9,089 nt of DNA from an uncultured Flavobacteriales bacterium. GTDB taxonomy: Bacteria; Bacteroidota; Bacteroidia; Flavobacteriales_D; Sanyastnellaceae. Shown one piece after another: positions 1 to 6,857 of this stretch. The position numbers and the translations under genes are program-made. Location: contig CALKUW010000064.1 of assembly GCA_937996585.1 (NCBI GenBank), positions 1 to 9,089 on the forward strand, written 5' to 3'. The notes beneath the pieces were generated by a model, which was not told the origin of the DNA, did not search any database, and worked only from the letters and a program-made list of their open reading frames with translations. Each line of letters begins with the position of its first letter. Positions within the stretch are counted from its first letter, which is position 1.

Positions 1-1
1 C

Positions 2-3000
2 ACCGCTGACCTCGATGCGTGGTTGGCTGCGAATGCTGGAGCCATGGCAACCGACGGATGCAGCAGCGTGTCGTGGGACAACGACTATGCGGGTCAGTCG
101 CTCGACTCCTGCAGTGCCAGCGTGAGCGTGATGTTCACCGCCACGGATGAGTGCGGCAATGCATCGAGCACTTCCGCGACGGTCTCCATCATCGACACGA
201 TCGCACCGACCATTACCACGATGGCGATGGACACGACGACCGAATGTGACGGTACGGCTGCGGCTCAGTTTGCAGCCTGGTTGGCAGGCAACGGTCAGGC
301 CGAGGCATCGGACGTGTGCGGTGACGTGACGTGGTACAACGACTACGACCCGGCCATGCACAACCTCGACACCTGCAGCGCGAGCATCACGGTGGTCTTC
401 ACGGTGGCGGATGAGTGCGGCAACATGTCGTCCGATACCGCCACGTTCAACATCGAGGACACGACCGATCCGGAGTTCGGTCCGATCTGTCCGAATTCCG
501 GTGTGGTGTATGCCGATGCCCTGTGCGCGGCCGACACGACGGTGGCCACCCATGGCTCCGCCTCATACGAGAACGCCGACGACCTGTGTGACGACGATCT
601 CACGTTCACCATCACCCACACCGACGCGGTGTCCTACCCATGCGAGGGAGGCATGGTGGTCAGCCGCCATTGGACCATCACGGCCATGGACGATTGTGAA
701 AACACCACCGAGAAGGTCTGCACGCAGGTCATCACGGTGCAGGACATCACGCCGCCGACCCTCACTTGTGGGACGGACATCACGGTGGAGTGCGACGGTG
801 CAGGCAACGCAGCTGACTTCGCGACGTTCCTCGCTTCCTTCGGTGCGGACGACAACTGCAGCACCCCGGATACGAGCTTCGTGACGACCGTATCCGACAG
901 CTGTGGCGGTGCTGAGTCGCGCCTCGTCTGGTTCTACGCTACGGATGACTGCGGCAACGTGGACTCTTGCAGCGCCGTGTTCAACATCGAAGACACCACC
1001 GACCCGACCTTGACGGTAGAGTTGGCCGCCGACACGACGGTCTACCTCGACATCATGTGTGAGTTCGACACCAGCTTCGCCAGCATGGGTGGATTGACGG
1101 CCACGGCGACGGACATCTGTAGCCCCGCTGCGGCCCTTGTGGACTACGAGGACAGCGAGGTCGTCTTCTCCTGCCCCTGTGAGCCTGAAATCGACACCAC
1201 GGTGTTCAACCCCTGCCGCCTAATCCCTGGCGACTTCCGTACCCAGACGATGGGCGGATGGGGCCAGGACAACTGCAACGGTGACAACCCCGCGTGCTAC
1301 CGCGATGCCAACTTCGACAGCGCCTTCCCGACGGGTGTGACCATCGGTTGCGACGGCGGCGAGACACTCAGCTTCACCACCTCTGAGGCCGTGGCGGTCT
1401 TCCTGCCCTGTGGCGGTCCGGCTTCCAGCCTCGCCACCTCCGGAACGAATGTGTATTGCGTGTCCAATGTGCTCGCCGGTCAGTTGCTGACAGCAAAGCT
1501 TTCTCTCGGCTTCGACGCGGCTGATGCCAACTTCGGCAACGCACCTGTGGATGCCACTAACCTGACCATTGACGCTGGGCCCTACGCCGGATGGACCATC
1601 CAGGCCATCGTCGACCGTGCGGACAGTGTGTTGGGCGGATGCCTGAACGAGAGTGCGAGCAACCTGTCGGATGCCTTGACCCTCTTCAACGAGTCCTTCG
1701 TGGATGGCGACAGCTACACCAACCCGGATGTGCGCCTCGCAGGATGTGAGCAGTACTACATCACGACCAACGAGTGCGACGACACGCCGGAGGGAGGTTA
1801 CAGCTTCACGCGGACCTTCACGGTCACCGCAGTGGACGAGTGCGGCAATGACACCAGTTCAACGTACGCTCAGACCATCACCGTGGCCGATACCATTGCG
1901 CCGCAGTTCACGGATGTCTGTGACCTCGACAACGGTGTCAACCAAGACATCTGTTGCGATGGATTCGGCGGTTACACGTTGCCCGAGGTCTGTGAGGCTA
2001 CGGCAGTGGATGGCTGCGATTCTGAAGTGTCCATCTCCTTCCAGCAAAGCTTCGGGGGGGCCTATGCGCCGACGGACTACGTCAGCTCCTATTGCGCCAG
2101 CATGGTGCCGGAAGCGCTGGAGGACGGGGAGACCTGCAATGGCCACGATCCGCACAACCTGCGGCTGTTCGCCCTGCCGAGCGGAGGCGCAGAATTCTAT
2201 GCTTCCGTGGGAGACGGGATCATCGAGAACAGCGCCGATGGCACGTGGAGCCTGACCCAGGAGGTCATGGCCCTTGACGGTTCCGGAGGTGGCTGGGTCA
2301 TCCAGACGACCTACGGCGCTGCCATGGACTGGGATGATTGGAGCGATCAGGACTTTGCTACGAGCTACAAGCTGGATTGCGGTAACCTGATCGACGACCA
2401 CCACGATGAATGGCAGTACCGTCTGATGTTGAGCGGCACGCTGGTCGGTATGGGCACGTACTCCGGCAGCCATCTCACACTGACCCACGCGCCGTCCAAC
2501 AACTTCTTTGCGTTGCAGATCGGTGAGGGAGCCAACAACCAGAACGGCAACTTCGGCTACAGCGGTTGGTTGTACTACAGCGGCACCTTCAATGGCATCC
2601 CGGTCATGATGGGATCCGGTGACATTTTCGGTGACCTCGACTGCTGCCTGCCCTGGCACGTGACGCGTTCCTGGACGGCTTATGACGACTGCGGCAACAA
2701 CAGCAAGTTCAGCACGACCTTCACGGTCAACGGACCCGAGTGCGGTGCTGAGGGACAGCCTGATGGCGGTCTCCTCGGAGGTGGCACATCGGACGACCAT
2801 ACCCCGGTGGTGATCGGCGGTTCGGGAGACGTCACGACCGGCAAGACGCCGATCCGCGTGACCAACCTCCAGCCCAACCCGACCAACGACTGGAGCCTGC
2901 TCGGCTTCACGGTGACGCAGAACATGCGCCTCCGCGTCGACATGTACAGCATGGACGGCATCCTCGTTCAGGAACTGTACGACGGCGTTGCCTCACCGAA

Positions 3001-3112
3001 TGTGAACCACAGCCTGGGCATCGAAGCTGATCAGCTGCAGAGCGGCATGTATCAGATTCGCCTGTCCAGCGCAGAATACCTGGTCGTCAAGAAGCTCTTG
3101 GTGACGGAGTAA
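2..3112 (+). CDS. Large T9SS-secreted HYR-repeat surface protein, 5'-truncated
   Basis: The reading frame is open from base 2 to a TAA at 3110-3112, with no start in the window, so this is the C-terminal ~1036 residues of a longer protein. The TTG at 23 lies inside a repeat and is not a credible start. In order it holds six HYR/Ig-like modules marked by ECDG, a C-rich core, the TA(T/V)DECGN motif and a DT(I/T)(A/D)P junction; two large inserts in the last two modules; a Gly-rich linker (about 2735-2850); and a type IX sorting domain with QPNPTND, a SGMYQIRL strand and a final VVKKLLVTE. Such proteins cross the outer membrane through T9SS and are anchored or released at the surface. The many paired cysteines suggest disulfides, fitting an extracellular place. 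The role is probably adhesion or structure; no catalytic motif is visible. A strong terminator follows. The family type is well supported, the exact function is unknown. Confidence 0.9.
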   Translation, partial: TADLDAWLAANAGAMATDGCSSVSWDNDYAGQSLDSCSASVSVMFTATDECGNASSTSATVSIIDTIAPTITTMAMDTTTECDGTAAAQFAAWLAGNGQAEASDVCGDVTWYNDYDPAMHNLDTCSASITVVFTVADECGNMSSDTATFNIEDTTDPEFGPICPNSGVVYADALCAADTTVATHGSASYENADDLCDDDLTFTITHTDAVSYPCEGGMVVSRHWTITAMDDCENTTEKVCTQVITVQDITPPTLTCGTDITVECDGAGNAADFATFLASFGADDNCSTPDTSFVTTVSDSCGGAESRLVWFYATDDCGNVDSCSAVFNIEDTTDPTLTVELAADTTVYLDIMCEFDTSFASMGGLTATATDICSPAAALVDYEDSEVVFSCPCEPEIDTTVFNPCRLIPGDFRTQTMGGWGQDNCNGDNPACYRDANFDSAFPTGVTIGCDGGETLSFTTSEAVAVFLPCGGPASSLATSGTNVYCVSNVLAGQLLTAKLSLGFDAADANFGNAPVDATNLTIDAGPYAGWTIQAIVDRADSVLGGCLNESASNLSDALTLFNESFVDGDSYTNPDVRLAGCEQYYITTNECDDTPEGGYSFTRTFTVTAVDECGNDTSSTYAQTITVADTIAPQFTDVCDLDNGVNQDICCDGFGGYTLPEVCEATAVDGCDSEVSISFQQSFGGAYAPTDYVSSYCASMVPEALEDGETCNGHDPHNLRLFALPSGGAEFYASVGDGIIENSADGTWSLTQEVMALDGSGGGWVIQTTYGAAMDWDDWSDQDFATSYKLDCGNLIDDHHDEWQYRLMLSGTLVGMGTYSGSHLTLTHAPSNNFFALQIGEGANNQNGNFGYSGWLYYSGTFNGIPVMMGSGDIFGDLDCCLPWHVTRSWTAYDDCGNNSKFSTTFTVNGPECGAEGQPDGGLLGGGTSDDHTPVVIGGSGDVTTGKTPIRVTNLQPNPTNDWSLLGFTVTQNMRLRVDMYSMDGILVQELYDGVASPNVNHSLGIEADQLQSGMYQIRLSSAEYLVVKKLLVTE
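1178..1750 (+). other. Inserted domain 1 within the fifth HYR module
   Basis: About 190 residues interrupt the fifth repeat between the strand ending VVFSCPC and the strand GGYSFTRTFTVTAVDECGN. Visible landmarks are GDFRTQTMGGWG, then a CYRDANFDSAFPTGVTIGC stretch, a hydrophobic FLPCGGP turn, VLAGQLLTAKLSLGFDAAD, and a late NLSDALTLFNESFVDG helix-like segment. From memory, segments of this type (DFRTQTxGGWG, NFxxAFPxGvtIGC, NVLAGQLxxLxLxvGFD) recur in secreted Bacteroidota proteins, but I know of no named function. The boundaries are estimates from where the repeat pattern stops and resumes. Confidence 0.6.
2060..2641 (+). other. Inserted domain 2 within the sixth HYR module
   Basis: About 190 residues interrupt the sixth repeat between VSISFQQSFGG and CCLPWHVTRSWTAYDDCGN. 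Landmarks are HNLRLFALPSGGAEFYASVG, a TWSLTQEVMALDGSGGGWVI stretch, the aromatic and acidic run AMDWDDWSDQDFATSYK, a DDHHDEWQYRLMLSG segment, and a closing GYSGWLYYSGTFNG. The pattern of short strands with Trp/Tyr and Asp looks like an all-beta, possibly carbohydrate- or metal-binding fold. It is unlike inserted domain 1. I recall similar HNLRLF...GGAEFY segments in other Bacteroidota secreted proteins but cannot name the family. Confidence 0.55.
2852..3109 (+). other. T9SS type A C-terminal sorting domain
   Basis: The last ~86 residues form the typical T9SS cargo signal: a QPNPTND motif (variant of the usual Y-PNP), a strand LRLRVDMYSMDGILV, a loop, then LQSGMYQIRLSS and the terminal VVKKLLVTE. 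In the known pathway this domain is recognised at the outer membrane translocon and usually cleaved by PorU-type sortase. Its presence sets the host as Bacteroidota and places the protein outside the cell. Confidence 0.9.
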
Positions 3113-3138
3113 TCCAACGGACCGGATTCGGACAACGG

Positions 3139-3168
3139 AAAGGCCGCCTTCGGGCGGCCTTTTCTTTT
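3139..3168 (+). terminator. Rho-independent terminator after the T9SS protein gene
   Basis: A perfect 10-bp inverted repeat (AAAGGCCGCC at 3139-3148, GGCGGCCTTT at 3153-3162) closes a TTCG tetraloop and is followed by TCTTTT. It lies 26 bases after the stop codon. The minus strand forms the same stem, but the stretch after it is CCGTTG, so termination of the convergent lipase gene here would rely only on the three T residues inside the stem and is less certain. Confidence 0.92.
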
Positions 3169-3241
3169 GGGGTCAGTTGGTGATGGGATGCGTGCGGGGC
3201 TCCAGTATTGTTCGGGGCGCCGGGGTTCGCTGATGGCTGTT

Positions 3242-4804
3242 TCAGCAGGGATTGCCGAACATGCTCAACACGGCGAGGATGTCGTTGACGCCGACGATGC
3301 CGTCGCCATCGACGTCGGCGCTGCATCCGTCGGGCAGTTCGGATCCGATGCAGCCGAACTGGGAGAGGGCCATGAGGACATCGTTGGCTGTGATGAGGCC
3401 GCTTTGGTCGAGGTCTTCAGGACAGGTGGAAGGCACGGGGCCGAGCTCCGCGACGAAGAGGTGGTTCGTGACGGCCGCGGTCGGCGCCGTGGTGATGCGG
3501 AGGTGGGCCGTGCCGGGCTCGAGTGTGACACCATCAGCGGCCAGGGCGTCGCCAATGACGTCCCCATTCGCATCGAGCCAGGACGCCTCGAGCAGGCCGC
3601 TGCCAAACCAGAGGGTATCCAATGTGGCGATGCTCTCCTCCGAGACCGTCACGGCGTAGACATCGCGGTCCTCGCTGGGATGGGGGGCGTCCACGCCTTG
3701 CGGGGAGGTGAAGCCCATGATGGTCTGTCCCGTGGCAATGGGGTAGGCCGTAGCGATGCCGTCGGGCTCGTCCATGCCCTGCAGGGTCAGGCCCAGTTCG
3801 TCGTTCATGGACGTGTGGAAGACGCCGTTGACGAAGAAGCGCTCCCGGTGCGTCGGGTTGTACATGGACACCACCGCATCGGAGCTGAAGGCGGAGACAA
3901 TGCCGTCGTCATAGGAGGTGATGAAGGCGAATTCCAGGTCGTCGGCCAGCGGCTTCTCGTTGAGGCCCACGATGAGGTCGCCCTCGTCGCCGTCGCAGTT
4001 GACGTCCACATTCCAGAAGTTCAGGAAGAGGAAGTCCCATAGGACCCAGTTGTCCTCGAGGCCGCCGAACAGATAGACGCCAGGGTCCCCGGAATAGTAG
4101 TAGCTCGTGCGCAGGTCGCGGACGGCGTCGGATCGCTGCTCGATGTCGAACCCGAACAGGTCGCCCAGGTCCTCGAGCCATCCGACGGAAAAGTTGCTGC
4201 CGTTGTGGGGCGTGCCTGAGGTGACGAGCTTGGCCACGCGGTGGTGCGCATTGCCCTGGTCGTCCACGGGCCAGTATTCCGGCGTCTGCAGGTATTCGCG
4301 GGCCGCGAGGCCGCCCATGCTGTGCCCGACGAGGATGATTTCCGGCGCGCCCGTGGCATCCAGGATTTCTGCGATGGCGTCGGCCACGGCGAGGCCCTGT
4401 TTGGCCGCGGCGGCCTGCCCGCTGAAGATGCCGTCGGAGTTGGAAGCCGAATTCGACCAGCAGGTTCCGCCGGCATTGCATTCGAAGTTGATCCTGAAGA
4501 AGTCGGCATGACCAGCGGGCAGCGCCGTGAAGGGCAGCACCTCATCGAGGGTCGAGGAGCCATCCGACCCGTCGCCGTTCAGGCAGTACTGCAGCTCCTG
4601 TCCCTCGATGAGGCCGGCACTGCCGGTGAGCAGGGTGGCCATCTCGCCCCAGCTGCTCGCGTCCCCGCTCATGCCGTGCAGGAACAGGACCGGCAGGGGC
4701 AGCCGGGCATTGGAGGCATCCACCTGTGCGGGCAGGGCAGGTGCGAGGCAGGCGAGGACTCCGGCACCAATAAGGGCCTTGTCGATTCGGAAGTTATTGG
4801 GCAT
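3242..4804 (-). CDS. Exported alpha/beta-hydrolase (lipase/PGAP1-like) with dockerin-like C terminus
   Basis: 520 residues, ATG at 4802-4804, TGA at 3242-3244. Residues 1-26 are a signal peptide (basic start, hydrophobic ALIGAGVLACLAPAL, then PAQ). A VLAC19 lipobox-like match leaves a lipoprotein possible. The catalytic domain covers about 35-335: strand plus oxyanion region PVLFLHGMSGD (38-48), nucleophile elbow GHSMGG (160-165, Ser162), probable acid Asp300 in YDDGIVSAFSS, and probable His330 in VFHTSMND. This order fits an esterase/lipase acting on lipids or acyl esters outside the cytoplasm; the substrate cannot be read from the sequence. Residues 375-455 look like a PPC-type beta domain (DVYAVTV, LEPGTAHLRIT). 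Residues 461-520 form a dockerin-like pair. It stands alone, convergent with the T9SS gene and divergent from dapF. It has no T9SS sorting domain. Confidence 0.88.
   Translation of the reverse strand: MPNNFRIDKALIGAGVLACLAPALPAQVDASNARLPLPVLFLHGMSGDASSWGEMATLLTGSAGLIEGQELQYCLNGDGSDGSSTLDEVLPFTALPAGHADFFRINFECNAGGTCWSNSASNSDGIFSGQAAAAKQGLAVADAIAEILDATGAPEIILVGHSMGGLAAREYLQTPEYWPVDDQGNAHHRVAKLVTSGTPHNGSNFSVGWLEDLGDLFGFDIEQRSDAVRDLRTSYYYSGDPGVYLFGGLEDNWVLWDFLFLNFWNVDVNCDGDEGDLIVGLNEKPLADDLEFAFITSYDDGIVSAFSSDAVVSMYNPTHRERFFVNGVFHTSMNDELGLTLQGMDEPDGIATAYPIATGQTIMGFTSPQGVDAPHPSEDRDVYAVTVSEESIATLDTLWFGSGLLEASWLDANGDVIGDALAADGVTLEPGTAHLRITTAPTAAVTNHLFVAELGPVPSTCPEDLDQSGLITANDVLMALSQFGCIGSELPDGCSADVDGDGIVGVNDILAVLSMFGNPC
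3245..3424 (-). other. Dockerin-like pair of calcium-binding loops
   Basis: The last 60 residues of the hydrolase hold two repeats of the form D-x-D-x-(S/D)-G-x-(I/V)-x-x-x-D. Loop 1 is DLDQSGLITAND (Asp464, Asp466, Ser468, Asp475) followed by VLMALSQFGC. Loop 2 is DVDGDGIVGVND (Asp497, Asp499, Asp501, Asp508) followed by ILAVLSMFG. This is the F-hand spacing of type I dockerins. Similar domains occur outside cellulosomes in Bacteroidota secreted proteins. No cohesin is visible in the window. Confidence 0.8.
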
Positions 4805-4820
4805 CAGTTCAATATAGCCG
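4805..4820 (-). promoter_or_regulatory. Possible promoter of the hydrolase gene (weak)
   Basis: On the minus strand TATATTG (4810-4816) lies five bases before the ATG. It partly resembles the Bacteroidota -7 box TAnnTTTG. If it is real, the transcript would be nearly leaderless. The match is imperfect and no clear -33 TTTG was found, so this is only a candidate. Confidence 0.2.
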
Positions 4821-4839
4821 AATGTCCGGAAGGAGCCAC

Positions 4840-4869
4840 TTCGTCCACGAATCCGAAGGCGTACTTTCG
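4840..4869 (+). promoter_or_regulatory. Possible promoter of the dapF operon
   Basis: TACTTTCG at 4862-4869 matches the Bacteroidota -7 consensus TAnnTTTG at all but one fixed base. TTCG at 4840-4843 sits 18 bases upstream, close to the usual TTTG-n19 spacing. The box ends three bases before the chosen dapF ATG at 4873, so the transcript would have almost no leader. It lies in the 68-base gap between the divergent hydrolase and dapF genes, where a promoter for each must be. Confidence 0.35.
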
Positions 4870-4872
4870 AAC

Positions 4873-5649
4873 ATGCGATTCGTCAAGCTTGATGCAGCCG
4901 GCAACGATTTCATCGCTTTTGATGGCCGCGCCATCGGGGGTGATTTTCGTCCTGATCCGGAATCCGTGGCACGTTGGTGTGACCGCCGGCATGGCATCGG
5001 CGGCGATGGGGTGCTCATCCTCGGTGAAGGGGCTGACGGTGCGGATTTCAGTGTGGTTTTCCTGAATCCCGACGGCACCGAGGCCTTCTGTGGCAACGGG
5101 GCCCGTGCGGCATTCTCGTGGTGGCGTCACATGATGGGGGGCGACGTCGCGGAGGCGCGGTTCACAGCCGTTGACGGAGTGCACGAAGGCCATTGGATAC
5201 ACGGCGAGCCCTGCGTCGACCTACGGATTCAGGCAGAGCCGAAGGAGACGGACCACGGTGCCTTCGTGCACACCGGTACGGAGCACCTCGTGCTGGGGGT
5301 GGATGGCGTCGGGCTCGAGGAAGTGGACCTGCACGAGCTCGCCTACCCGCTCAGGCACCATGCCGATTTCGCACCGCATGGGGTCAACGTCAACCTCGTT
5401 TCCACCTCAGCCGGGTCCGACGGCCGCCACACCATCCGCACCTTCGAGAAAGGGGTCGAAGGCGAGACCCTCAGTTGCGGCAGTGGAACCGTGGCCGCCG
5501 CCGCGGTCCTGCGCTGGTCGACCGGCGGAGATGCCTTCAAATTCAGGGCACCAGGTGGACACCTCGGTGTGGTGCTGGAGGGCGCGGACCGGGCGTGGCT
5601 TTCCGGCCCTGTGGAGATGCCGTTTTCAGGCACCATCTTGCCGTCGTGA
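4873..5649 (+). CDS. dapF: Diaminopimelate epimerase
   Basis: 258 residues, close to the usual DapF length. It interconverts LL- and meso-2,6-diaminopimelate in the cytoplasm, giving the lysine precursor and, in most diderms, the peptidoglycan cross-linking residue. The start at 4873 is chosen because MRFVKLDAAGNDF matches the family N terminus; the in-frame ATG at 4822 would add 17 unrelated residues. The two catalytic cysteines are Cys73 in EAFCGNGARAAF and Cys202 in GETLSCGSGTVAA. Other family motifs are RRHGIGGDGVLIL (39-50), NPDGTEAF and GVNVNLV (170-176). Small departures from the common form are GGDG in place of GADG and Ala in place of Cys after CGNGAR; neither touches the catalytic pair. 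No Shine-Dalgarno is seen. The TGA overlaps the GTG start of the next gene by four bases, making it the first gene of a coupled operon. Confidence 0.95.
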   Translation: MRFVKLDAAGNDFIAFDGRAIGGDFRPDPESVARWCDRRHGIGGDGVLILGEGADGADFSVVFLNPDGTEAFCGNGARAAFSWWRHMMGGDVAEARFTAVDGVHEGHWIHGEPCVDLRIQAEPKETDHGAFVHTGTEHLVLGVDGVGLEEVDLHELAYPLRHHADFAPHGVNVNLVSTSAGSDGRHTIRTFEKGVEGETLSCGSGTVAAAAVLRWSTGGDAFKFRAPGGHLGVVLEGADRAWLSGPVEMPFSGTILPS

Positions 5650-6857
5650 AGGAGTTCAGGATCCTCGTCTTTGCCGCGTTGACCATGTCTTGCCTGTTTC
5701 CAATACAGGCCTTGGGACAGGGGGTTCCCTTTCCGCCGGTTCCCAACGCGCCGAAACGGGCCTTCTCCGATGCGGCCAAGGCGAGCGTATTGACCTGCAC
5801 CCCAGGTGGCGAACTCTACAGTGCCTTCGGTCACACGGCCATCCGCGTGACGGACCTCGCCGCGGATCCGCCCATCGACAAGGTTTACAACTACGGCACC
5901 TTCCAATTCAATGACGGGTTCTACGTGCGGTTCGTTCAAGGTGAACTGATCTACTCCTTGAGCACCAGCACCTTCGGAGGGTTCCTCGATGAGTACATCC
6001 GCACGGGACGGGGGGTGTCTGAACAGGAGCTCAACCTCGATGAGGAGGACATCGCCCTGCTTTTCGCCTATCTCGAGGCCAATGCCCACCCCGACCACCG
6101 CGATTACCGGTATCTCTTCCTCTACGACAACTGTGCGACCCGCGTGATCACCGTGCTCGAAGAAGTGTTTGGGAGCCGCCTGACGGTGGACTGTGCGGAC
6201 CGCAGGGACAGTACTTTCCGGGACCTGTTGCGTGCCAAACTGGGGGGCATTCCCCTGACGCGGTTCGGCATCGACCTGGTGCTCGGGCTGCCGGTGGATG
6301 CGCCGCTCGGTCGTTGTGGCGATGCCTTCCTGCCGGACCACCTCGATGACGAGCTCGACGGCATGCTGCTCGATGCAAGAACAATGCAGGAGCGCCCGCT
6401 CGTGCGCACCCAACGCGAACTGTTGCCGAGCATGCGCCGCACGGCACCGGACCGGGCGGGTTGGCCGGTCACGGCGGGCTGGATCACCCTGATCATCTGC
6501 GCGGTAGAGGCCTTCACCGGCAAACGCTGGTTGCGCCGTTTCCTGCCGCTGATCACCGGCATGGTGGGCCTGCTGCTCGCCTTTCTATGGTTCGGTACGG
6601 ACCACGCCGATACGCGGTACAACCTCAATTTGCTGTGGGCCTTTCCGCTCCACCTGCTCGGCCCCGGGTTGGCAGAGAACAGTGCGGCCTGGAAACGGCA
6701 CCTCGGCCGCTACATGGGCCTGGCGGCAGGGGGTACGGCGTTGCTCAGCATGGCCCCGGTTGAAGTCAGTATGCAGGCCTTCCACCCGGCGGTGTTGCCC
6801 CTGGGACTGGCCCTCTTCCTGTGTTTCGAACCCTGGCGCAAACCCCGGAAGGCGTGA
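5646..6857 (+). CDS. DUF4105 (Lnb N-terminal-like) periplasmic domain protein with C-terminal membrane segments
   Basis: 403 residues from the GTG at 5646, which forms GTGA with the dapF stop. This start gives a complete signal peptide (KEFRILVFAALTMSCLFPIQALGQG). The long open frame upstream of it is a shadow of dapF. Family motifs are LTCTPGGELYSAFGHTAIRV (49-68), DKVYNYGTFQF (78-88), FVQGELIYSL, VSEQELNL (124-131) and YLFLYDNCATRV (156-167), all typical of DUF4105. The His63 in FGHTA and Asn162-Cys163 in DNCATR resemble the His-first, Cys-last order of permuted NlpC/P60 or LRAT-like enzymes; this catalytic reading is inference. After residue 272 there are about five hydrophobic segments (near 276-291, 298-317, 325-341, 355-370, 378-394), so the N-terminal domain would face the periplasm, anchored in the inner membrane. 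Its substrate is unknown. It overlaps the following lipoprotein gene by four bases. Confidence 0.88.
   Translation: MKEFRILVFAALTMSCLFPIQALGQGVPFPPVPNAPKRAFSDAAKASVLTCTPGGELYSAFGHTAIRVTDLAADPPIDKVYNYGTFQFNDGFYVRFVQGELIYSLSTSTFGGFLDEYIRTGRGVSEQELNLDEEDIALLFAYLEANAHPDHRDYRYLFLYDNCATRVITVLEEVFGSRLTVDCADRRDSTFRDLLRAKLGGIPLTRFGIDLVLGLPVDAPLGRCGDAFLPDHLDDELDGMLLDARTMQERPLVRTQRELLPSMRRTAPDRAGWPVTAGWITLIICAVEAFTGKRWLRRFLPLITGMVGLLLAFLWFGTDHADTRYNLNLLWAFPLHLLGPGLAENSAAWKRHLGRYMGLAAGGTALLSMAPVEVSMQAFHPAVLPLGLALFLCFEPWRKPRKA

Larger units (their letters stand above)
2..2728 (+). repeat. Six tandem HYR/Ig-like protein repeat modules
   Basis: Degenerate tandem repeats within the secreted protein. Boundaries taken at the Asp of each DT(I/T)(A/D)P or DITPP junction give approximate modules 2-196 (partial), 197-457, 458-742, 743-991, 992-1888 and 1889-2728. 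Each carries an ECDG or equivalent Cys turn, a central Cys, and a (T/V)A-D-(E/D)-CGN strand motif; the third module has the variant AMDDCEN. Modules 1 and 2 are the most alike: both contain a WLA...C..V.W.NDY stretch and a CSAS(V/I) strand, and the similarity is visible at the DNA level around the GATGAGTGCGGCAA motif (147-160 and 409-422). This suggests recent duplication. Modules 5 and 6 are three times longer because of inserts. Confidence 0.8.

Noticed and set aside
2054..2060. Run of seven G at the border of the second insert, as a possible phase-variation tract
   Set aside because: Runs of six G are common here (for example near 6010 and 6242), so seven is close to background in this GC-rich DNA, and the frame stays intact through it.
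1859..2800. A 313-codon open frame on the minus strand within the T9SS protein gene
   Set aside because: It lies opposite clear HYR and insert coding sequence and has no start context, signal or known motif. It is a GC-driven antisense frame.
3169..3241. Possible small gene or second terminator in the convergent gap
   Set aside because: No start-to-stop frame with coding character and no strong hairpin with a T run was found. The GC-rich GGGGCGCCGGGG stretch is not a proper inverted repeat.
3167..4042. A 291-codon open frame on the plus strand opposite the hydrolase gene
   Set aside because: It is antisense to a gene with a signal peptide, a nucleophile elbow and a dockerin-like end. Its translation shows no recognisable motif and is the kind of shadow frame that high GC content produces.
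5193..5645. N-terminal extension of the DUF4105 gene starting inside dapF
   Set aside because: The extension reads dapF in another frame, is Arg/Pro-rich and would bury the signal peptide. The GTG at 5646 gives a proper export signal and the four-base overlap.
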